Positions 21,790 through 33,190 of a DNA stretch of 64,000 nucleotides are shown here, in pieces. The translations under genes were made by a program, and so were the position numbers. The notes below the pieces were generated by a model that saw nothing but the letters and a program-made list of their open reading frames with translations, was not told the origin of the DNA and did no database searches. Source of the DNA: Stichopus chloronotus. Taxonomy: Eukaryota; Echinodermata; Holothuroidea; Aspidochirotida; Stichopodidae. The stretch covers positions 2,479,217 to 2,543,216 of the forward strand of contig CM037833.1 in NCBI GenBank assembly GCA_021234535.1, written 5' to 3'. Position 1 is the stretch's first letter, and every line of letters begins with the position of its first letter.

Positions 21790-23640
21790 ATAGGTTCGAT
21801 ACACAAAAAATGAGACAAGATAACGCAAAATACTCGTATTTACTTTATTTTTAAATCGAACATATGTAAATGAATTTGTGATATTTATTTTCAATATCGG
21901 AATGCATATTTGGACACGGTACATTGGCAGAAGGAGTGGATTCCAGGTTTGCGCACACATGGGGCTGCCGGCGCGTTCAGGCCATGCAGTCCAGTCCATT
22001 TGGAGCAATCAAATTAGCAGGTACCCTCAAGTCGTCGTCTGTGTTCTTCGTATCCTTGTTGGTAATAAGAATAAAATCACGAAATAATAGAACTTAAACT
22101 TGCACTCGTTGTAAACGTAATTGACCTTAATTTCTCTGACCACAATCAGGGTTAGGCATATACAAACTATGCCCTGTAAAGAAATTCACGTATCCATTTA
22201 ATAACAATCAACTTACTTATCTAAGCAACCATATAGCCTACACCGATTACTGAATTTCTTCGGCGTATCGATTTAACTGAATTGATTTAAAGCCAATTAT
22301 TCCACTTGACCTACCATTTTCAAATTCCTGTCACTTTCCTACATGAAGTTTCGCTGTGATCCTCATTTGGTGTTTGATTATCCTTCGGTCTCTCGCGGCG
22401 GTGACCAAGTTCTTGTTGTATTTTCTCATCAGTTGTGACAGAGCTTTGACTCCAAGGTGATGGTTTGTTTCCTCCCAAATATTTGAAACAAATCACCTAA
22501 TTTGACTTTCAGTGTCTTTAAAGAAAGAAGATCAAGGTTTTATGCTACCGCTGATATTTGGGAATAAAGCCAAGATGAGGTCTGGTGGACGGTGCAGCCT
22601 AACCGATTTCATGTCATCATTCATCGACGCTAAACTGGTGAGGCCACTCATTCTGACTAAAAAGTTAGACAGGGGAATGTGCATTGTAACAGAAAACAGT
22701 TACGTGATGAAAATGCAGTGACATAGTCACTAGACCATGAATAAGCTTGCTTCGACATCTTTGGGCCATCAGTATGTCTGAAAATATATACTGGGAGGTG
22801 TTATGAGGAATAACATCTCATCATTCTCAGAACATCTCCAATGTTACAATTTTGGTGCAGATAAATTGAAATATTGTTTTGATCTTTAATCTTGAACAAA
22901 ACTGCTGGGACACTTTGCAGCACATTGCGATTATAATTCTAAATTTTAGTTCAGAGAATAACAGGATACTGGGCGTGCCTTTCCAATATTGCGCTATAGG
23001 AGTGAATGTACACTGTGAACAGTAACCTTGTAGCCAACATTGAAAGGGGGAGTCGGGTGTACAACGGAGTTTTGCACAAGATTGTTAGTACTTTAATTAA
23101 AGCGGTTTGATGATGCAAATGTTGGAATTACTCATATGAATTGCATTACCCGTATCCTGTAATTTAATAACCATTGACATATTTCACATCATTCTTCATT
23201 CACAGGAGTAGTGCCTTTTACCATCCTTTTTGGACAAAATTAATCCGAGCCAGAGACCACAGCTGTCCATCTTATGCTTTGTATGCTGCTTACAAACTGA
23301 AGCCCTCACAAGTCTAAGTCATCCTTGAACGGGAAGCGATTAGTGTTGACACATTATTGACAGCAGTAAATGTGTTATAAGTTACACTTTCTGTTTGATT
23401 TGCAATATCAAAACCTATGCAAAGGAGTGTGGGAATTTCTGCAGACCTGTGTTTATGAACAGGGTGGTGCAACAGTTTCATCAAACATTAGAGCATTTAG
23501 AAGCCTACCTGAAAAATGGAAGGACTTCTGTAGCCTTACTTTTAAAGACAAAAATTGTGTCATTGTTAAGCTGCAGTGTTCTTGTTCCATAAATTTTAGC
23601 TTGTTTTTTCAGGTTAAAGAATTTGACTCATTACAATCAA
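21790..23640. other. Gene-free stretch
   Basis: No supported exon. A plus-strand frame at 22512-22721 is open for 69 codons but has no recognisable motif. The left part (21790-22080) may be further retroelement flank. Confidence 0.4.
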
Positions 23641-24001
23641 TTTTAAGACAAAAGGAAATATTTACCACTTTTTTAGGTTAAAGAGACTATACTTTCGCAA
23701 GTATTGAAAAATTAATATCACATGCTGTCTTATCACCGTTTCAGCTTTACTTTCTCTCCATTTTGGAAGCATTTCATATTACATGATGTCTTATTACAAG
23801 TTGTATATGCTGTAAAAACAGAAGTTTACCACCGTTTTAGGTTTTACACTCTTTGCTATTTCCAGTTTTGGAGCATTTTATATTACATGTTGTGTTATTG
23901 TGTGCCATAATTGCAAAGGGTTTTCATGTATTACTTACATGAAAACTATTGTTTTCTTTGTCTTAGATATTACTGTAATATAACAGTATGACAAAGAAAA
24001 C
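23641..24001. repeat. Tandem unit of about 100 bp plus two hairpins
   Basis: The block TTATCACCGTTTCAGCTTTA, TTTTGGAAGCATTT, ATATTACATGATGTCTTATT (23730-23795) recurs diverged at 23827-23900. Two adjacent hairpins follow: GTTTTCATGTA/TACATGAAAAC (23920-23946) and GTTTTCTTTGTC/GACAAAGAAAAC (23951-24001). Confidence 0.55.
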
Positions 24002-25490
24002 CACTTTTTCAGATTGCTTTCTGTTTCAAGTCTGTGCTAGCTATTTCAAGTGTTGTAAATTAATGCTTCCTTATTTTGTTATGGTAACTCTTGTTTTCTA
24101 CTTGTTGGATGAAGTATTGTTTCAAAGAGTTAGTTTACCATGCAATATATGAATAAACCAGCTGTTGTTAAACATAACTTCTTGTTACAGGTATTTGTTT
24201 CTAATGACACGTGGTATCTTCATAGTCATTCCATTCTGTTCAAACAGTTTGAGATTTGAACATCAATATTGTCCTTCGATTGACCCCTCAAATTCGTAAA
24301 AGCAACTTGAATGTCACTTGCAAGAAGAATAAATGTTAACCAATAAATGGGAAGCAATTTTCAAAGGACAGTTCAACAATTGGTAAATTGTTAACCCAAC
24401 TAAAGAGGAAAAGTGCCAAAGAAATGGGCAAATTGTGCCCCTATTTTGTGCCCACTAATTTAGTAAATTCTACCCAACTATTGGTACAGAGATGTTAACC
24501 CAACACAGTTGGTAACATTTTGCCCAACTTTTGAGGTTGCTGACTATTAACAACGTTGGTGGAAATGTTGGGCAATGGTGTAAGTGCTAATAAACTGATC
24601 ACAACCGGTACATTGTTCACATTGTCCTGACGCTCGGTAAAAGCCTACTTACTGTACTTGTATCCGCAGTGAACACGCATAAATCTTAAAGTGGATTTTG
24701 AGATCAAATAGATCTCAATTTACAGTAATATGTCCTTTACGAGCCTGAATAGTCTAAATTGAAGTTCAATGCTGCTAGACTCCATTTTGACAACAACGAA
24801 ATTTCATATTTTGGTAATTGTTCCTTACTTGGGTAATCCCCATAAGCACTTCTTATCCCCATAAGCACTTCTTAGTGGAGATGCAATAGAAACATATGAA
24901 ATTCAGACCTTGAAGTTGTGAAGTCATCTTGGCCATCCTCAGCAGTGGGCTCTGTTATATCTGCACATGCAAAATGCAGCCATCTGTTGCAAATCCGACA
25001 ATATATCCAGTTAGTGTTTTTTGGATTCTTGCAGTCCAAGTCATCGTATGATTAAGCGTCCCCATCCTTTAGCTGTTAAGACTCGGCTAGGAGGACTGAT
25101 TAAACTCCTCATGGCAAGGGGCATGTTGGTGTGCAAGCTCTGGACGGGTTGATGTTACGGGTGATTGCCAAGACATTATAAAAAAAAAACGAAATAGAAT
25201 AGATTGTGTATAATCTGTAGATCTGCATATGAGGAGGTTGCGTATACATATGTGATCTTCAGGTGAGGTAAATAACAGGCCTTCAAGAGTAGCATCGTAT
25301 GTCAATTTGCTGTATACCCTCAGTTCTCCTTTCTCGGTTGCTGTTAACAATCTGTTATTTGATGTTCTGATTCTAGACCTAAAAGGAAAAAGAACAATAG
25401 AAAACAGATATTGGCCCGTCAAAGAGAGAGTAAAACAACAACAACAACAGAACGGCGAGACAGCCGGCGCTATAATACAAAGACGAGGCT
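24002..25490. other. Gene-free stretch with TTGGGTTAAC-type words
   Basis: Between 24370 and 24560, words such as GTTAACCCAAC, GTGCCCA, TACCCAACT and TTGCCCAACT recur and may mark a decayed repeat. AATCCCCATAAGCACTTCTTA is tandemly duplicated at 24834-24873. No gene is supported. Confidence 0.4.
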
Positions 25491-25494
25491 AGTT

Positions 25495-25565
25495 CACTGC
25501 TGGCAGTATTACTGCGTGCAGCTGAGCTGCACTGGTCTGGTTTGTTGTATTGATACAGTAGCTCG
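25495..25565 (+). repeat. Dispersed 70-bp repeat, copy 1
   Basis: It starts CACTGCTGGCAGTATTACTG and ends GATACAGTAGCTCG. It matches 60198-60268 with few differences, same strand. The other copy lies between two divergent THAP exons, so this may be an orphan piece of the same promoter or element. Confidence 0.75.
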
Positions 25566-25689
25566 CCTTACATGTTGTATCTCAGTGCTCTGTAGCCTGT
25601 AGATCACAATCACCTTGTTGAAATACCACAAACCAATACAAGAGCCCAAGGGTACTATGGTCCGGGGCCTTACGTACCGTTTGGTTTCG

Positions 25690-26000
25690 ATGGTAATCGT
25701 AACCTTTGTAATCATGCATACGTGTGTGTATGTATGCGGGTGTGTATGTATGTCCATGACGCCCTACCTTGTAAACACGATACCTCAAGGAGGGGAAGCT
25801 TGTGCGGATCTCATACTTAGTATGTAGGCGCACCAGATTGAGTACAACATCCTTATTGATTTTGGTGTAGGCCAACTGGGATCAATTTGTGAAAACGTTG
25901 TAAACACAATAATTTAAGAAGGGAAGCTTGGACAGATGTCATATGAAGTATGTTTGTTAGACATAAAAACAAAAGCAAATTGTGAGACCGAGGAGTACTT
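25690..26000 (+). mobile_element. HINE-like repeat, internal fragment
   Basis: A TG microsatellite, GACGCC, then CTTGTAAACACGATACCTCA and GAAGGGAAGCTTGGACAGAT words repeat once in tandem. They match the inner units of the family but are diverged. Neither terminal hairpin is recognisable. Confidence 0.5.
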
Positions 26001-27295
26001 GCCACCATACATGATAATAGCAAAAAGAGGAGTGAATTGTATGCATGTTTCCGTTTCGTTATTGCAAATGGGGAAACATGCGTGTTGATGCAACCATGGA
26101 GTAACATTTTCCCCGTATTCCTGCCAAAAAGAAACCTCAGTCGTAAAAGTGAAAAAAAAAATTAGCTAAATAAGGTTCTCACCTACAGGTAAAGACAGTA
26201 TACCACCGTGAGGCGTAAGAGCGGTTACTCTACTTATAAAGCCTTAGTACGTCCATGGGGCGAAGCACCCGCCATTTTAGTAAGCAAACTAAACATCGGC
26301 GCTGATGGCATGAACTATTTCCACGTTATGGCGTTGGGGAAGAAGAGTTCAGCTCACTGTTCGGCAAAATTGCACGAATCGCCAAAGATATAACAAGGAG
26401 AGGTATGAAGATACCATAAATTCAAAGCTGCCTACTAAAATGGTGGACGCTCTTCTCCATTGCATACTACGCGCAGTTGTGAACACTTTCGTGTGAGTAC
26501 CCTATGGCGCTATACTGTCTTTGGTCGCAAGTACGTACTGCACATGTAACTGGCCGACACACGTACACATACAGTGTATCGCGTATGCAAAGCAGTATGG
26601 CCAGAACAAGGAATTGCTATTGTCAAGCAGCAACTCCCTGGTCGGAACGAATGCCTACCCAACGTTTATTCCAGAGACAACTTTCTGTTGATGCAAACTG
26701 CGAGTGTATTTAAAGGTTTAAGAATCCCTAAAGTAAGAGATTTCAGTCACAAAAACCATCTTTCGATCTCACACGCTGTTTTGTTGTCTACGATGTTCAG
26801 GAAAACAACATCGTACGTCGAAAACATTTGCATGGCATGTACAAAAGACCCCAAACTAGCAATCCGCAACATTTTCGGAAACTTTAAGTCGATTGTTTCC
26901 TTCTACGAGTCCTGCTGAAACTTTTGCTGTAGCCTAACATATACACGTAATACTGAGGTAGAGCCTAGCCAACACATGTGTCTGTTGTGCCCTACATTTA
27001 CTGTACAGGAGCAGACTAGGTAAAGATTTTCAAGTAAAGTTGTTTGAAAATGTGCTTTATGTTGCCTGATATATATAAGCATATATTCACCATATATAAC
27101 AGTGTTTACGACAAACCAACACTATTTCATAACTCCAACTCAAGACTAAGCTCAATCATATTGGCTCATTCCTAACCCCTCTCTAATGTAGTTGGCACTT
27201 CATTTCTTCAAGTTAATGGTTGCATATTGTCTGGATTCCCCGCTATTTTGTAAAAAGAAAAACAATGCATACTTTTTCAGGGTTGTTACAGATGT
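26001..27295. other. No supported gene; dispersed repeat copy at 27107-27235
   Basis: A plus-strand frame at 26574-26918 is open for 114 codons with ordinary composition but shows no recognisable domain and no good splice sites. The segment 27107-27235 is the shorter copy of the repeat at 9770-9990. Confidence 0.4.
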
Positions 27296-27893
27296 AACCA
27301 AAAAGGCTTTGTGATTCCTCGCCACAGTTACTGCAGTTCTTGGAACAACACATTTGCCAAGAATGACATCAGTCAAGAGATAATGTGGAGATAATGTGTT
27401 AGCAAGGTTTGACCTCGGGTGACCTCAAACGACCTTTGACCTCCACCAAAAATGATAGCAGTCTTCTACTTAGTGTACACAATCCATACATCAAGTATGA
27501 CATCAGTCACAGGTATCCTTGTGGAGTTTGACCTCTGGTAACCTCAAATGATCTTTGACCTCCACCAAAAACGAGGGATCATCTACTTCATACAACCAAC
27601 CCACACATTAAATGTGACATCAGTCACAGTTACCCTTCTGGAGATATTGTGTTTACAAGGTTTTTACAGTTTGACCTCTGGTGACGTTAAATGACCTTCG
27701 ACTTCCACCAAAAACAAAAGGGATCATCTACGCACTATGACCAACCCACACACCAAGTATGAGATCAGTCATGGTTACCCTTTTTGAGATATTGTGTTTA
27801 CAACAGTGCGTCACACACACACACATACATACACCCATACACACATGCACACACACGACATCACCATCGCATAGATTCCTTCGGCAAGGAATC
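27296..27893 (-). mobile_element. HINE-like element, compact copy
   Basis: On the minus strand the 5' end is GATTCCTTGCCGAAGGAATC at 27893-27874, then ATGCGATGGTGATGTCG and a TG tract. Three units follow, each with TCTCCA/ATCTC, TCATAC-type and AGGTCA words. The 3' end has GGCGAGGAATCACAAAGCC and a stem-loop at 27297-27310. At about 600 bp it is the most compact near-complete copy in the window and shows both terminal signatures. Confidence 0.65.
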
Positions 27894-29537
27894 AAAAATT
27901 ATCACTATTAAAGATGCTGTGGTAAAATTTACTTTAGCCAAGGAGAAGCCATTTAACTTCAGCATTTTTATTGCTGCAGCAATTTTTCTTAAGATGGCTG
28001 TGTGTGGTTAGCACCTGGTAGGCTATGTGTAAATAATGTAGTGAGCAGTGGTTTCATGAAATCTCAAGTTACTGCTGCTACGGGTGTACCAAGTATGCCA
28101 TAGGAAGTAAGGAAAATTGCAGTGAGTAGAGTCGGGATGAACGTTAATGTAACGCTTACGCAGAGTACAGGGTCACAATGTGGAATTCTTGTTTTATCTC
28201 ATCTAGCACAAGAACGTTAGTTTCTAATGGATCTTTAGGAGGTCATTCCATGTCGTCAAGGGTCAAATTGTGAACATATTTCATATAAAGCATACGTAGC
28301 TCAGTGTGACACATACTAATGCTATTATATCGGATTCCGAAAAAATTGTTACTCGGACCATCGAAACCGCAACTGCATTTCTGCGTTCTGGTTTTATTAT
28401 TTATTACTATCCTGGTGAATTACCTGGTCTGATTCTAGACCGAAGAGAAGGAAAAGGAAGAACAACAGAGAGTATGCAATACTGACGTCACTGCTTGGAA
28501 ACGGTGACGTAATCCGTAGCAACACTCAACCTCTCCATGTTGGTGGACAACATACGTACGTGCACAACAACACTAGACAAGCTACCCTTGCACTGTTTGC
28601 ATATTGCATATCACGCACACACATAACACAGTTCACTAACGTTAGTATCGTAACGTACCCTATGGAGTTTGAAAATGTCCGATTGTATTTAATAAACTTA
28701 ACTGCGCTGAAGTAAAAGACATATTTTGAGAAGATCAATGAATTCGTTTGTGAACGGGTTATGACATGCCGGGTGAGTATTGTCATCACTGCTTTCTCCG
28801 GCTTTGGGACTCGAATGAATGATAACTAGCTCAGCCCAGGCCTACACTGCTACAGTCTTCGTAGGCTACTGATGTACGTAGGCCTAGGTCTAGGTCTTCA
28901 ACTAGGCTATAGGCCTAATATTGTTTATGCATAAACAGGAGGAGGAGCAAGGTTTGACATGATCGCTGTCCTGGGGGAGGGGTGTAGCCTAAAATTTTTC
29001 CAAAGGAGAGGGCACCCCTCCCCTTTGGAAAAGGTTTGCTTTGGGAAGCGGGATGAAATGCAAAATGGTGCTATATATTTGACATATTTTAAGCATTTTT
29101 CACGTATGACGGACAACAGGGGGAACCTGTTGCATCCCCTCAATCCACAACTGCAGTACTGGTACAGCCACTTGAGGGATGTATGAGGGAGAATGGATTA
29201 ACAGTCAGTGTACCATGTAGCTGCTTGAGTGATGCATGATGGAGAATAAAATGGGCAAATCCTGACACCATCCCTGCTGGACCACTACCACTTGGACTGA
29301 CAGTTCTCTGTAACCGCTTCGCTTATCAACACTTCCAGTCGGCATTTGTTTCTCCTCAGTCGGCAAATACGGCACCACACCCCCACTCCCAAGGAAAAAT
29401 GCTTTGGCGACACCCCTGGATCTGGCCTAGACTCACACACGCTGCACACATACCTGCAGGGCACACATACATGATACACAGGGCCTTACTGCTGAGGAAA
29501 AATCAAGGATGAAGAGTACACACATCAGGGCTCTATT
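27894..29537. other. Gene-free stretch with CRE-like pair and a hairpin
   Basis: TGACGTCA at 28483-28490 and TGACGTAA at 28505-28512 lie close together. Upstream is a TCTGATTCTAGACC word also present near 25367. A hairpin TTTTCCAAAGG...CCTTTGGAAAA spans 28996-29032. TAGGCCTA words cluster at 28845-28920. No exon is supported. Confidence 0.45.
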
Positions 29538-29655
29538 TCATAAAAGTTACTTACGAAACTTCGTAAATAGTTTACTTCGTATCTTAGGAAGAATTAAACT
29601 TCGTAAGATAAGAACGATTTAATAAGAATAAATTAAAAGTTCGTATCTTTTATGA
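29538..29655. mobile_element. MITE-like inverted-repeat element
   Basis: Ends are TCATAAAAG (29538-29546) and CTTTTATGA (29647-29655). Internal ACGAAACTTCGTAA and AACTTCGTAAGA words alternate. It is about 118 bp and non-coding. The family is not identified. Confidence 0.45.
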
Positions 29656-32207
29656 CCTTCAAAGAGGTTAAAGTGACCTTTGACCTAAAGCTCGCAAACT
29701 TTTGTCGCGGTTTGTTGTCCTCCGACTGTGTTGTTTCAACTTTTGAAAGTAAAAATGGTAAGGATATTACTTCGTTAAATTTCGGTCTTAAGTGTAAAAC
29801 TGCTATTTTTAGCTTAAATAGCAAGATGATATGAAAGTCAATAAGAGGTTAGCTTGGTCATTGTCAGTTCTGTGTCAAAACCGTAGAAAAGGACAGTGTT
29901 TACACAAGTAGATCGCAATTTTCACACACAAACTGGGTATCCATAGACTTAGGCCTAACTAACATTACAGGCTATGTAATGTTAGGTCCGTCTGTCCGTT
30001 ACTCGTTACAAATACGAGTACCAAAAAAAAAAGGTACTACCAAGTAATAACTAAAAATAACGCACCATCTTTGCCGAGCAAGTTTAGGGTAGGATTGAAA
30101 GCCACATTAACTGTTTTAGACAGTGAAATGCACCAATTTTCCTTCGTAGATAAATCGTACTAATCTTTGAATATGGCTGAATATTTCGGGTGTTTCAACA
30201 CAAAGTTGACTCCATAGGGCAGGGCCAGCTGCAGTTGCGTACCACTACCAGCTACTGTAGGCCTATAGCCTATACAGTAGGTAGCCTAGCACTCGAACAG
30301 GGCTGTGAATTCCGTTAGGAAGTGGAGTGTAATGAGTTTTAGAGGCCATGTAGCGGAGCACACAGTCCAGTCCGAGGCACATGCGTACCCCACTGTGGTT
30401 CGAGGACTAAGGCTACCCTAACTAGTTAAAGTTTTGCCCATGGCAGGCCTAACCTGGTTTAAGCCAAGTTTACTTAACGTTACGAAGCACTTAACGTTAG
30501 AAGTCTAGACAGTTAAATTTCTGGTACGTGAGGTACAGGAATCTATTTAGCCTAGCCTAAAGTTAGACCCAGATGGCATAACTCTTGAGGTAGACTTTGT
30601 CACTCACTGTAGCTAGTGTAAAGTCACCCTGCTTTTTTAATGTGCAGTATAGGCTAGGCCTTAAAATAATCATCGTCTGGAAAATATGGAATTTGTCACA
30701 AATTTCCGGCCAAGGCCAGGGTCCGGCCTTGGGTAAAGGCCAATACTAACAGTTAGGCCTAGCCAAGTCCAGTCACTGTTAAACAACAGCACGTTACTCC
30801 ACTAACAAAAAGAAGATATTTGTGAGGTTTCCTTCAAGCATCAGTTACTGAAGCAACAGTGATAATTTTGAGATCTATTTCCATTCACACAGGAGTTTCA
30901 GAAGATCAGAATCATTGTTACAGACCATTCAGTGAGGGGTTATAAGATGCAAACACAAAATGATATCAGTGTGGGTCTTTCTATTTATTTTATAGCCATG
31001 TACTAAAATATGGGCAATCATTTCGGCCATGCAAAGCTTGAGTGTACGCCCAAGAAAATCCCTGCAATTCAGTAGTTATTGTATGGTGTAAGTAGAGTTG
31101 TATTATGCTTAGTATCACAGACATCATGTACAGGGATAGGCAATCACAGACATCATGTACAGGGATCCGATGAAGTACCATGTGACTTCTTCTGTTTCCT
31201 GGAACGGGGCCTACTAGACTGAAGGAGAAAATAAGGTTAAATTATATGACTGCATTTGTCTTCCATCTTTGTCTCCCGCGGTCCTCCCTGTTGTAAACAC
31301 CTGGTCATTGCACTATGGTGGCCTACTGTGGTCTCACATATTTATACGTGTAGGGCACAGTAACTCAAGTGTTACCTTAAGCTCAAGTAACATGAATAAG
31401 TTGGTACACTCAGGTAATTGTATTTAGATGTAAATCCAACTGTGTCTGTTGTAATCAATCAAGGCAGTGTTTTTTTTTTAAATCTGTAAGACCTAACTAT
31501 CTCGGGTATGGTTCATGAAATGCAAGAAATATCCATCCATCCTACATACATTCACATTGGTCCCAGTGCTATATCAAAACAAACGCAACTATTCTCTGCA
31601 GACTTCTTCATAAAATGATACATGTCAGTTTTAATTCCCTTTTTCTTTCCTTTTTTTTTAAAGTTTTCATTACTGCTAAACTTTTATTTCAAACAATGAC
31701 AATGCAGCATATAGTGAAAAATTGACATGGGGGGGGGGGGGGAATTTCCCTGTATGAAATTGCTGCCTAGCTTATTGACATTGGCAATCAGACTACGTTG
31801 AAGTTAACAGTAAGTTAAGGCTGACAGGTCGTCTTGCTTCATGTCCACCAACACTATAAATGCAACCAGAAATATCTTCCTACTGTGGTAGCATAACCTC
31901 CCCAATGTACTGTGGATATTTTTTTGTCAGAAATCATGGTGTTTATAGCATTTGCTTTGGAGTTAACATAAACATGGGATGAAACCAAGTATCGCAAAAC
32001 AGCTGAGAACATTCTTACTGTAGGATAAGAAATGACATCCGATACCAACACGTACAGAATCTCAAAAGCAAATAAAACATACTTAATAAACTGAATCAGG
32101 CTTTTGTGCACCAATATATTGTTCTAATTAACACCTGACGATAATACCATACATGGTTTTGGTTAGAAGCCCCTTTTAAATTAAGTCTATGAAAAAAAGT
32201 CACTAAC
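29656..32207. other. Gene-free stretch
   Basis: TAGGCCTA-type words are frequent at 29948-30780. A 24-bp direct duplication beginning ATCACAGACATCATGTACAG lies at 31114-31137 and 31143-31166. A G run occurs at 31730-31741. No exon is supported. Confidence 0.45.
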
Positions 32208-32446
32208 TCACTGCTCTTTCAGATTGTGTGTTGTGCCCCAGTGATATATTCTCTGGAGAAATCCATACTGTGTTGTCTTACACTTTAACAACACCAAATT
32301 ATTGATAGGGTCAATCTGGACAACACTTGCAGGGAAGGTGCATTCATCCACAACGACTTGCCTTTGGTCACCTTCATGCAGATGTAAAGCAGCCACAGAC
32401 AACTCCTGGATTCGCTTCTCCTGCCACGTCCCAGTACCCTTGTTTC
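32208..32446 (-). CDS. Unidentified candidate terminal exon
   Basis: I do not recognise the product. On the minus strand a strong acceptor (TTTTTCCCTGTAG) ends at 32447 and opens a frame of 78 codons to a TGA at 32208-32210. The peptide includes TWQEKRIQELSVAALHLHEG and CTFPASVVQIDPINNLVLLK. Its first two thirds look like ordinary soluble protein, while the last 20 residues are less convincing. A donor-like AG|GTGACC inside could alternatively shorten it. No neighbouring exon was found on this strand, so it may be a relic. Confidence 0.3.
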
Positions 32447-32778
32447 CTACAGGGAAAAAGCAAATTACTGTATTTGACTTGAGACAATGATGTAAACAAG
32501 GGCCTGGCATTTACAGATGACTTGGCATCATTTTAGTGTAGGCTTCTTCCAATCTACAACGTAGCTGCAAATTAACCAAATCAAGTATCTATGTACAGTT
32601 TGGAGTCTGAGGTCCCTAAAGCTACAGCTTTTAGAAATGTTTGCATTGGGTACCAGGGGTGTTTGATTTTAAGGAAGCTAAGATCACAACTAAAATTAAT
32701 ATATTAGATGTAAATCACTGTTTTTGAAGTAAATCAGTGATTTGCGTCATGATTAAACAATCTGAGAGTCAGAGGACT

Positions 32779-33190
32779 TAAAGATTCCTTGCCAATATTC
32801 ATGAAGAACAAAGGATAACATGTACATCTCAATTTTTAAATTCAAAAACGTTATCCTTATAGAGAGCATGTCCACACTAAGCTCTTTTCACTACTGTGTG
32901 TACCAAGCAGTTTCACATGGTTTAACAGTTTCACCTCTGGTGTCCTCAAATAAAACTTGATGTCCACCCACATCAATTGGAGTCATCTAGCTCACTATGA
33001 CAACCGACACACTAAGTATGAAATTAGTCAAGATTATGCCTCTTGAGATAACTGTCTACAATGGTTTCACAGTTAGACCTCTGTTGATCTTCCATGAAGC
33101 TTTGACCTTCACCAAAAAAGCAGCAGTCATGCATTCACTGTGACTGACACACACTAAGTATGGCATTATTCAAGTTACCCTTCTTGAAAG
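32779..33190 (-). mobile_element. HINE-like repeat, diverged partial copy
   Basis: Two to three units with the words TTTCACCTCTGGTG, CATCTA-CTCACTATGAC, ACACTAAGTATG and GTTACCCTTCTTGA occur in reverse orientation relative to the plus-strand copies. AGATTCCTTGCC at 32781 may be the terminal remnant. The TG tract and 5' hairpin are missing. Confidence 0.5.

Noticed and set aside
25087..25422. 111-codon minus-strand frame
   Set aside because: No known motif, no clear splice or start context, and it overlaps words shared with other non-coding repeats (TCTGATTCTAGACC).
26574..26918. 114-codon plus-strand frame
   Set aside because: Composition is acceptable but no domain, acceptor or donor supports it; length alone is within chance for 64 kb.
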